Of a DNA stretch of 29,756 bases, positions 22,997 to 29,756 are shown in pieces. The position numbers and the translations under genes were made by a program. This DNA is from JBGTCY01 sp041748615 (lineage in GTDB: Bacteria; Bacteroidota; Bacteroidia; Chitinophagales; CAIOSU01): assembly GCA_041748615.1 (NCBI GenBank), contig JBGTCY010000241.1:1-29756 (forward strand). Reading direction: 5' to 3'. Position 1 is the first letter of the stretch; the number at the start of each line of letters is the position of its first letter. The notes below the pieces were generated by a model that was not told the origin of the DNA, made no database searches, and saw nothing but the letters and a program-made list of their open reading frames with translations.

Positions 22997-25900
22997 ATGA
23001 ATATTTTTAAAAAAATAAATCCAATTGCCCGCTTAAAGAGATACCGCTTGGACTCCCCGCTCTTTTGGAGCGGGGGCGGGGGTGAGGCTTGTATTTTGTG
23101 TTTATTCATCTTCCTTCCCTTTTCCCTCTCCGCCCAACTCTTTGATGATTTCTCCGATGGCGATTTCACGAACAACCCCGCATGGTCGGGCAACACGGCT
23201 GATTTCATCATCGTAGATGTCAACGGCAACAATATGCTGCGCTCCAACTCTGATAGCGCCTCCTCCAACTTTTATCTTTCCACTCCCAACACGCTGATAA
23301 AAGACTGCCAATGGGAATTTTATGTCAATCTCCAGTTCAATACTTCGGGCGCCAACTTTGTGGATGTGTATCTCACCTCGGACTCCGCGAATTTGAAGGC
23401 GGTTAACAACAACGGCTATTTCGTGAAAATCGGCAACACGCAGGATGAAGTTTCGCTCTATCGCAAAGTGGGCGGCACCTCCACCAAAATCATTGATGGG
23501 GTGGACGGCATCCTCAATTTTTCCAATAACATTTTGCGTGTGCGCGTCATCCGCGACAGCATGGACATGTGGACGCTCGAACGCGATGTCACCGGCACGG
23601 GCTTGAATTATTTTCTGGAAGGAACGGTCACAGACGCCACCGTTCAGTCGGGCAGCCACTTTGGCATTTTCATTCAGCAATCCACCGTGAGTTTTCACAA
23701 ACGTCATTTTTTCGACAGCATCTATGTGGGCGCGATTATTGGCGACACCATTCCCCCGCGCGTGACGAGTGTCACCGCGACATCGCCCACCATGCTCGAT
23801 GTAAAATTCAGCGAACCCGTTTCAGTGCTTTCATCGCAAAACACCGGCAACTATTTTGCAGACAACAGCATCGGCAACCCGCTGACTGCTGTGCGTAACG
23901 CGGGCGACTCGAGTATCGTGCAACTGACCTTTGGCGCTGCCGTGCAGAATTGCCAGAGAAATGCGCTGACGGTTTCGGGAGTGGAAGATTTAGCCGGAAA
24001 CGTCATGGCGCAAACAAGTATCGAATACGTCTATCTCAATCCTGACACGGCAAACGCGGGTGATATCATCATCAATGAAATTTTCGCCAACCCCACCGGC
24101 ACTCCCGGATTACCCGCGAAGGAGTTTGTGGAATTGTACAACAGAACATCCAAAGCTTTTATACTTACCGGCTGGACGTTGCTGCACAACACCACCGTGA
24201 GAACGATTAACCCCGTCCCGCTTTGTCCGAATGAATATTTGATTTTAACCGCAGGCATTGATACCGCGCTTTTTGCTCCCTTCGGAAATGTTGCAGGCAC
24301 GAGCGCATCTTCGAACTGGCTCACGAATTCGGGAGCAACGCTTTCGCTGAGAGATAACAACAGCAACATCATCAATGCAGTCACTTATTCTGACACGTGG
24401 TATCGCGATGCGTCAAAAAGCAATGGCGGCTGGTCGCTCGAACGTATTGACCCCGATTTCCCCTGCCCCTCGCCCGACAACTGGATTGCCTCGAACGACC
24501 CTTCGGGCGGCACACCCGGCAGGGCTAACAGCGTAATGGGCGTGTTCAATGACAGCATCGCACCGCAAATCGTATCGTTGCAGATTGCTTCCGAAAATAG
24601 TTTGCAACTCGTTTTCAACGAGCCGTTGGACAGTCAGTCTGCCGTCAATGTTGCACATTACACTGCGGACTTCGGACTAAGTGCGCCAAACACAGCAGAA
24701 GTTTCTTCCAACTTGCTCGAAGTGTTGCTGACATTTTCTTTGCCGCTCGACACCGGCACGGTTTACACCTTAACCATCAATGGCGTGCGGGATTGTCCGG
24801 GAAATATTTTGAACACCACTGTTTTGTTTGCCATTCCTTTGCCAGCCGAACCGTTCGATGTAATTATCAGCGAAGTGTTTCCGCGCACCGACCCGTCTGT
24901 AGGCTTGCCCGAAGCACAGTTTGTTGAACTGCTCAACTGCAGCAACAAACCCATCTCACTCGCAGGCTGGAAGTTTGCCGACCGCACCACTACTGCCACG
25001 CTGCAAAGCCAACTGCTGCTGCCGGGTGAATACATTATTTTATGCGGTACATCCAACGCGCCATTTTATCTTCCCTTCGGAAAAGCAATGGGCGTCAGTT
25101 CGTTTCCCTCGCTCAACACCACGAGCGAAGACCTCACGATGCGCGACAACAATGATATGTTGATTGACAAACTTTCTTACACCAATGCATTTTATCAGGA
25201 CGTAACAAAGAGCAATGGCGGCTGGACGATTGAGCGGATTGATACCGGTTTTCTCTGCGAAAGCAGTCTTAACTGGCGGGCTTCCGAAGACATCAGTGGC
25301 GGTACGCCCGGTCGCGTCAACAGCGTGAACGGCACTACGGTTGACCCGCTTTCACCCACCGTTACCGGAGTGGAAATCATCTCCGCCAACGCGCTTGCGC
25401 TCACGTTCAGCAAAACGCTTGAGGAAAGCAGCGCAGTTCAACTCCAACATTATTCCGTCAACAATGGCATCGGACAACCAGACACGGCAGACATCAGCGC
25501 CAATTTGCTCACCGTAACGCTTATGTTCAATTTGCCTTTCGACAGCAACACCATTTACTCGCTGGCTATCACAGGCATTAGAGATTGTCCCGGCAACCTT
25601 TATGCGGGAGGCGACATTCAGTTTGCCGTGCCGCAGCCTTCCGAACGGTTCGATGTGTTGATTACGGAAATTTTCGCCAACACATCTCCGCAGGTAGCGC
25701 TGCCCACTTCGGGATTTGTTGAAATACACAATCGCAGTGACAAAGCTATTAATCTCAGCGGCTGGAAATTTTCCGACCGCACTTCTACCGCCACGTTGCC
25801 CGCGCAACTGCTGCTGCCGGGCGAATACATTATTCTATGTCCGATTGCTTCGGTGTCAGCTTACACTATATATGGAAAAACGATTGGTCTCAGCCCCTGG

Positions 25901-27295
25901 CCCTCGCCCAACATTTCCAGCGATGATTTGACTTTGAAAAACGAAAAGGAAAGTATCATACATTATGTGAGCTACACGGACACCTGGTATGGCGATGTCA
26001 TTAAACGCAATGGTGGCTGGACGCTCGAAATGATTGATACGGACAATCCGTGCAGCGGAGCAAGTAACTGGCGGGCGAGCGTGGACCCGCGTGGCGGAAC
26101 ACCTGCGCAAGTTAATTCCGTCAAAGGCATAAACCCCGATGTCACCGCACCCGCATTAAATTTTGTGCAGGTGACGGATAGTCTGAATATCATTGTTTTT
26201 TTTGATGAACCGTTGGATATTTCCACCGCGCTTACTCCGGCAAATTATTCCATTGACGGCAACATCATCGTCATTGAGCCATTGGCGTTTACTACGGCAG
26301 CGCAGAATACCGTTTCACTCTCATTGGCTGCGCCTTTGCAGCGCAACCGCCTTTACACGCTCACCGTGAACAACGTGGAAGATTGCGCGGGAAATCCCAT
26401 CGGCTTCTTGAATAACGTGCAGTTCGGCATTCCTGAAAATCCGGAAAGCATGGATATTGTCATCAATGAAATCTTAGCTTATCCTGTTGTTTCCGGTTCG
26501 CGTTTCATTGAAATCTATAACCACTCCGAAAAAGTGATTGACTTGAAAGACATTCTCCTCGGCAGAATACGCGCAGGTGTTGGCGACACGAGTTCAGTAA
26601 TTATCACGCCCAACGGTTTTCAGTTGTTGCCGAAAACCTATCTCGCGCTCACGAGTAATCCGGATAACATTTTACAAAACTATTATACCCCAAATCCAAA
26701 ATTCGTGATTAACGTGTCAGGCTTACCCGCTTATGATAATAATGAAGACATCGTGGTTTTGTTTAACCGTCTGGACAACAACAGCGTCATTGACCAGGTG
26801 CATTACTTCCGCGACTGGCATTTCGAGTTGTTGGACGACCGCAGGGGTGTTTCGCTTGAGCGGATCAACTACAACGGACCGAGCCAGGACAAAAACAACT
26901 GGCACTCTGCCGCCTCCACGGTCGGCTACGCCACGCCTGCCTATCGCAACTCGCAGTTTGGAGAACTGGCTGCCGCGCGTTCCACGATTACTCTCGAACC
27001 GAAAACTTTTTCGCCCAACCAGGACGGCTACAACGATTTCCTCAATATCCGCTACAAGCTTGAACAGCAGGGCTTTTTAGCCAACATCATCATTTATGAC
27101 AGCAATGGCAGAAAAGTGCGCAGGTTAGTCGAGAACCAACTCCTCGACCTCGAAGGCGTCTTCATCTGGGATGGCGTCACCGACAGCGGGGAAATAGCCC
27201 GCATAGGCGTCCACATCGTCATTGCCGAACTCTTCGACCCGCAGGGGAATATGAAGAAGTTTAAAGAGACTTGTGTGGTGGCGGGGAGGTTGTGA
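22997..27295 (+). CDS. Giant surface protein with four lamin-tail domains, Ig-like domains and a FlgD/CHU_C-like C-terminus
   Basis: This 1432-residue exported protein is probably a surface adhesin or matrix protein; no enzymatic motif is seen. A hydrophobic segment (about 32-46, ending SLSAQ) is the likely signal peptide. Residues 48-247 resemble a LamG/concanavalin-like jelly roll. Ig-like (Big_5/SbsA type) domains at about 252-347, 520-614, 784-877 and 1049-1146 (IPPRV, SIAPQIV, LSPTVTGV, VTAPALNF starts) alternate with lamin-tail domains at 355-515, 618-778, 883-1045 and 1151-1318 (DIIINEIF, FVELYN, GGW.LERID, GGTPG motifs). The C-terminus (TFSPNQDGYNDFLNIRYKLE...YDSNGRKVRRL...WDG) is a T9SS/FlgD-like sorting domain. 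Between the start codon and the hydrophobic core, ~30 residues are encoded partly by a palindromic repeat, so the true N-terminus is uncertain. Confidence 0.85.
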   Translation: MNIFKKINPIARLKRYRLDSPLFWSGGGGEACILCLFIFLPFSLSAQLFDDFSDGDFTNNPAWSGNTADFIIVDVNGNNMLRSNSDSASSNFYLSTPNTLIKDCQWEFYVNLQFNTSGANFVDVYLTSDSANLKAVNNNGYFVKIGNTQDEVSLYRKVGGTSTKIIDGVDGILNFSNNILRVRVIRDSMDMWTLERDVTGTGLNYFLEGTVTDATVQSGSHFGIFIQQSTVSFHKRHFFDSIYVGAIIGDTIPPRVTSVTATSPTMLDVKFSEPVSVLSSQNTGNYFADNSIGNPLTAVRNAGDSSIVQLTFGAAVQNCQRNALTVSGVEDLAGNVMAQTSIEYVYLNPDTANAGDIIINEIFANPTGTPGLPAKEFVELYNRTSKAFILTGWTLLHNTTVRTINPVPLCPNEYLILTAGIDTALFAPFGNVAGTSASSNWLTNSGATLSLRDNNSNIINAVTYSDTWYRDASKSNGGWSLERIDPDFPCPSPDNWIASNDPSGGTPGRANSVMGVFNDSIAPQIVSLQIASENSLQLVFNEPLDSQSAVNVAHYTADFGLSAPNTAEVSSNLLEVLLTFSLPLDTGTVYTLTINGVRDCPGNILNTTVLFAIPLPAEPFDVIISEVFPRTDPSVGLPEAQFVELLNCSNKPISLAGWKFADRTTTATLQSQLLLPGEYIILCGTSNAPFYLPFGKAMGVSSFPSLNTTSEDLTMRDNNDMLIDKLSYTNAFYQDVTKSNGGWTIERIDTGFLCESSLNWRASEDISGGTPGRVNSVNGTTVDPLSPTVTGVEIISANALALTFSKTLEESSAVQLQHYSVNNGIGQPDTADISANLLTVTLMFNLPFDSNTIYSLAITGIRDCPGNLYAGGDIQFAVPQPSERFDVLITEIFANTSPQVALPTSGFVEIHNRSDKAINLSGWKFSDRTSTATLPAQLLLPGEYIILCPIASVSAYTIYGKTIGLSPWPSPNISSDDLTLKNEKESIIHYVSYTDTWYGDVIKRNGGWTLEMIDTDNPCSGASNWRASVDPRGGTPAQVNSVKGINPDVTAPALNFVQVTDSLNIIVFFDEPLDISTALTPANYSIDGNIIVIEPLAFTTAAQNTVSLSLAAPLQRNRLYTLTVNNVEDCAGNPIGFLNNVQFGIPENPESMDIVINEILAYPVVSGSRFIEIYNHSEKVIDLKDILLGRIRAGVGDTSSVIITPNGFQLLPKTYLALTSNPDNILQNYYTPNPKFVINVSGLPAYDNNEDIVVLFNRLDNNSVIDQVHYFRDWHFELLDDRRGVSLERINYNGPSQDKNNWHSAASTVGYATPAYRNSQFGELAAARSTITLEPKTFSPNQDGYNDFLNIRYKLEQQGFLANIIIYDSNGRKVRRLVENQLLDLEGVFIWDGVTDSGEIARIGVHIVIAELFDPQGNMKKFKETCVVAGRL
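23055..23075. repeat. Palindromic element inside the signal-peptide coding region
   Basis: CCCCGCTC (23055-23062) pairs perfectly with GAGCGGGG (23068-23075) around a 5-nt loop, followed by GGCGGGGGTGAGG. The 'ctccccgctcttttggagcggggg...ggggtgagg' layout is a class of palindrome I know as dispersed in Bacteroidota genomes. Here it is read in frame as about PLFWSGGGGEA, just before the hydrophobic core of the signal peptide. Confidence 0.75.
24059..26950 (+). repeat. Tandem ~265-residue LTD-Ig modules in the surface protein gene
   Basis: Lamin-tail domains begin at residues 355, 618, 883 and 1151, spacings of 263, 265 and 268 residues. The second and third copies are nearly alike (LSGWKFSDRTSTATLPAQLLLPGEYIILC versus LAGWKFADRTTTATLQSQ). 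This points to internal module duplication. The first and especially the fourth copy are more diverged. Confidence 0.8.
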
Positions 27296-27599
27296 AAGTT
27301 TTTTGACACCACAATGTTTTTGACTGTGATTAAGATGGTTTCTTATCTTCAAAAATTAAATCTCTCTTTTAAAATTCATGGAAGTTTATTCACTTTCTGA
27401 ATTTTAAATTGATGATTAATATTTAAGTATCGCTATTGACCGGCTAATGCCAGTCAGGTTTGGGTTTTATGATTTAGTCCCATCACGCTAAAGACGGATG
27501 AGGCTATTTAATGCTCCTCACTTCAGGGCTTTAGAATTAAAAAGCGTGAAATGTAATTATAGAATATTCCAAAATATAATTTTTATAATGAATTTTTAA
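27296..27599. other. Gene-free AT-rich gap with one palindromic element
   Basis: No supported gene lies in this gap between the converging surface-protein genes. The only structure I see is at 27488-27534: CTAAAG pairs with CTTTAG at the ends, and TGAGG (27499-27503) with CCTCA (27516-27520) inside, a two-tier hairpin. It may act as a bidirectional terminator or be a dispersed palindrome. The remainder is AT-rich with nothing recognisable. Confidence 0.5.
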
Positions 27600-29573
27600 T
27601 CATCTAATTAAAGTGAGACTTCCTTTAAAAATTTCTTTTTTTCCGGTTAAAAATTCAATTTCAACGGAATACACGAAAACCCCCGGATCCATTAATTTGC
27701 CGCGGTAGGCTCCGTCCCATCCGTAGTTGATGTCTCTTGACTGAAATATTTTTTCGCCCCAGCGATTGTAAATCAGGAGATTGATATTTTTGATTTCCCT
27801 GCCGGTAATCAGGAAAAAGTCGTTCAGGTTGTCACCGTTTGGCGTAAAGGCATTTGGAATATTTACCAAAGCGTCACTGTAAACCGTGACCTGCACTTCA
27901 TCAGCATAAACACAGCCGTTGTTGTCAGTAACATTGAGGGTGTAAATTATCGTTGAGATGGGAGTCGCGTCAGGATTTTGACAATCAAAACAACTTAACG
28001 CGGTGGAGGGTGTCCACAAAATGGTATTCACTAAACTATTATCGCTGAAAGACGGATTCAAAGTAACGGATTCACCAACAACCAATGAATCATCCTCGCC
28101 AGCATCAATGACCAAAAAAGGCATATCATCCACATCAAATGAAATTGTGGCTGTGCAATTATTGGCGTCTGTCGCGGTTAGTAGATAACTGCCGGAACAG
28201 AGGTTTGCGATGAGATTATCACTGGATGGAGTGACTCCGGGAATACTGAAACTAAACGGAGAAAAACCGCCCGAGGTGATTACTATCGCCTGTCCGTTGC
28301 AATTGCCGCAAGTTGCATTGGCAGGTGTGATGGCAAGAGTGATTTCATCGGGTTCCCCAACTGTTGCCGCTGCTGTTGCCGTACAATTATTCAGGTCGGA
28401 AACCAAAAAGTTATAACTGTCAGGACACAGATTGTTGAATAGATTACCCGGCTGAAAATTCAATCCATTGTTGATGCTGTATTGATAAGGCGCGTTTCCA
28501 CCGTTAACGAACAGCGTTACTGAACCGTCACAGGTTCCGCTGCACAACACGTCAGCAGAATTTGCGGTCAGTGTCACTATTGCAGGTTCGTTGATAACGG
28601 CAGTTCCGTTTTCGACACAATTTCCTCCGTCACTGACAGCCAGGTTGAATGTGCCGGAACAAAGGTTGGTGAAACTGTTTCCCGTTTGAAAAGTTACACC
28701 GCCATCAATACTGTATTCCTGAGCCCCTGTCGCATTGATTAAAATTGACGCGTCACACAAACCATTACAGTTAGGTTCTGAAACGGTGACTGAGTTGATT
28801 GCAAGGTTTCCGGTATTGGCAACATTCAAGGTTGTTGAACCGGAACAAGCATCACTGTCCTGAGTTACCACCGTGTAATTTCCGGAACAAACATTTGTAA
28901 AAATCCCGGAGGATTGAAAAGTAACACCATTATCAATGCTGTATTCATAAGGACCGCCATTGCCTCCCGAAGCAAAAACAGTAATACTGCCATCACATCC
29001 GCAGGTGGCATCCGTAGCAGTCGCGTTTGCTGACACACTTGTTCCCGGTTGCACAGTAATTATTCCTGAAGTATTACATCCCGTGGCATCCGTCACTGTG
29101 TAATTATAAGAATTGGGGGCAAGTCCGGAAAAAATTCCCGTGCTGTTTGACGCACCAATTCCAATGCTGTAAGTATAAGGAGCGATACCGCCAACAGCGG
29201 AAAGCGTGATAACACCATCATTTCTTCCGGTGCAGGTTTCATTGGTAACGGATGAAGTTACCCCGATGGTTGAAGACGGGTCAATGATGACATTTAATGT
29301 TCCGCTACACAAAGCGGCATCTTCAATAGAGAGCGAATAGGTGCCCGAACATAATCCGGTAAATGTGGAACTTGCCTGCGCACCATTTCCGAGATTATAA
29401 GAAAACGGAGGAGTGCCGCCTGTGACAGCAACTGTTACACTTCCGTCACACCCCGCGCAACTTTCATCCGTTTTGGTGAAAGATGAATTGAAACCGCCAG
29501 CGATATTAACCGTCACGTAGTCTTCAACAACTACGGTCAATCCGTCACACGCATCATACACACCACGCGCCAT
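27600..29573 (-). CDS. SprB-repeat T9SS type B surface adhesin, 5' end broken or missing
   Basis: The visible 657 residues hold six SprB-type repeats of about 70-75 residues (28-98, 104-177, 180-253, 259-329, 332-406, 410-482), each with 'C.G.CDGS.T....GG..PY.YSI...LC.G.Y...V.D...C'. A PKD-like domain follows (487-565), then a gliding-motility-type T9SS type B sorting domain (571-657: IPNAFTPNGDNLNDFF...LLIYNRWGEKIFQS). Such proteins are surface adhesins, in gliders linked to SprB. There is no signal peptide: the frame continues 27 codons above the ATG at 29573 with plausible sequence (TTVVQVTHNLSLSVCPTGTSTY), then meets TAA at 29655-29657. The gene is therefore probably a fragment, frameshifted, or disrupted by inserted sequence. 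Confidence 0.75.
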   Translation of the reverse strand: MARGVYDACDGLTVVVEDYVTVNIAGGFNSSFTKTDESCAGCDGSVTVAVTGGTPPFSYNLGNGAQASSTFTGLCSGTYSLSIEDAALCSGTLNVIIDPSSTIGVTSSVTNETCTGRNDGVITLSAVGGIAPYTYSIGIGASNSTGIFSGLAPNSYNYTVTDATGCNTSGIITVQPGTSVSANATATDATCGCDGSITVFASGGNGGPYEYSIDNGVTFQSSGIFTNVCSGNYTVVTQDSDACSGSTTLNVANTGNLAINSVTVSEPNCNGLCDASILINATGAQEYSIDGGVTFQTGNSFTNLCSGTFNLAVSDGGNCVENGTAVINEPAIVTLTANSADVLCSGTCDGSVTLFVNGGNAPYQYSINNGLNFQPGNLFNNLCPDSYNFLVSDLNNCTATAAATVGEPDEITLAITPANATCGNCNGQAIVITSGGFSPFSFSIPGVTPSSDNLIANLCSGSYLLTATDANNCTATISFDVDDMPFLVIDAGEDDSLVVGESVTLNPSFSDNSLVNTILWTPSTALSCFDCQNPDATPISTIIYTLNVTDNNGCVYADEVQVTVYSDALVNIPNAFTPNGDNLNDFFLITGREIKNINLLIYNRWGEKIFQSRDINYGWDGAYRGKLMDPGVFVYSVEIEFLTGKKEIFKGSLTLIR

Positions 29574-29615
29574 GTAGGTTGAAGTGCCGGTCGGGCAGAC
29601 ACTCAGCGAAAGATT

Positions 29616-29756
29616 GTGTGTGACTTGAACAACTGTCGTGAGACAGTTGGTGCTTTAAAACAGATGAGAGCAGGTCTCTCGGTGACGATTTTCAGGAATA
29701 GTTACCAAACCACCTTATGCTGCATCAATAGGAAACTAAGATGTGGTGAGCGATAA
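29616..29756. other. Unassigned terminal sequence that interrupts the SprB-repeat gene
   Basis: Coding-like sequence of the adhesin gene fades out somewhere between 29616 and 29655. What follows contains a perfect CAACTGTC/GACAGTTG hairpin (29630-29649) and no usable reading frame to the window end. GTGTG at 29616-29620 (plus strand) could be the 5' GUGYG of a group II intron, but I cannot confirm this. A multi-copy element at a contig break is one explanation; a misassembly is another. Confidence 0.35.

Noticed and set aside
23102..23707. 201-residue minus-strand open frame inside the giant surface protein gene
   Set aside because: It is an antisense shadow of a well-supported gene, with no recognisable domain or start signal; similar shadows occur in the later LTD modules.
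29638..29700. TCGTGAGACAGTT resembling a conserved segment of 23S rRNA
   Set aside because: The match stops after about 13 bases and the following sequence does not fold or read like 23S rRNA, so no rRNA gene is called.
1..29756. tRNA genes, rRNA operons, CRISPR arrays, transposase or integrase genes
   Set aside because: I looked for tRNA-like ends, repeat-spacer patterns and transposase or integrase motifs in the translated frames and found none I could support.

Overview
This window looks like a chromosomal segment, possibly a whole contig, from a gliding or surface-adhesive member of the Bacteroidota, near Chitinophagales/Saprospirales. The evidence is T9SS type A and type B sorting domains, SprB-type repeats, a lamin-tail-domain surface protein, a TAnnTTTG-type promoter in front of acpP, and dispersed palindromic repeats. 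This placement is inferred from gene content; no 16S or marker search was possible.

Layout. 1-845 (+): the 3' end of ribosomal protein bL25, a strong hairpin, then pth. 852-4751 (-): a secreted hypothetical protein, then acpP-fabF (fatty acid elongation) and sucB (2-oxoglutarate dehydrogenase E2). 4848-11411: a surface-glycosylation island with a methyltransferase (+), a GT-A glycosyltransferase, a 1063-residue three-domain glycosyltransferase, a small Tat/T9SS protein with DGYYD repeats, and a GT2-exostosin fusion. 11566-14265 (-): sucA (E1). The island therefore separates sucA from sucB, which normally sit together.

14338-21067: a palindromic repeat that overlaps the end of a TonB-C-like gene, punA, a palindrome-rich gap and lpxK (all -). 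Nif3-like and zinc-ribbon genes follow (+), then thioredoxin, cytochrome b5-like protein and asd (-). These are mostly housekeeping genes.

21170-22996: an accessory pocket. An AAA/STAND-like ATPase with a winged-helix tail is bracketed by 14-bp-period repeats. Next to it a small lipoprotein gene is framed by 11-bp inverted repeats resembling integron cassette ends. 22997-27295 (+): a giant LTD/Ig surface protein whose signal-peptide region contains a palindromic element. 27600-29573 (-): an SprB-repeat T9SS type B adhesin whose reading frame is cut off near 29655. The last ~120-140 bases look like unrelated, perhaps multi-copy, sequence.

Most original points: the glycosylation island with its fused enzymes and the Tat/T9SS DGYYD protein; the repeat-bracketed ATPase; the cassette-like lipoprotein gene; and three cases of repeat or foreign sequence intruding on reading frames (14422, 23055, 29655).
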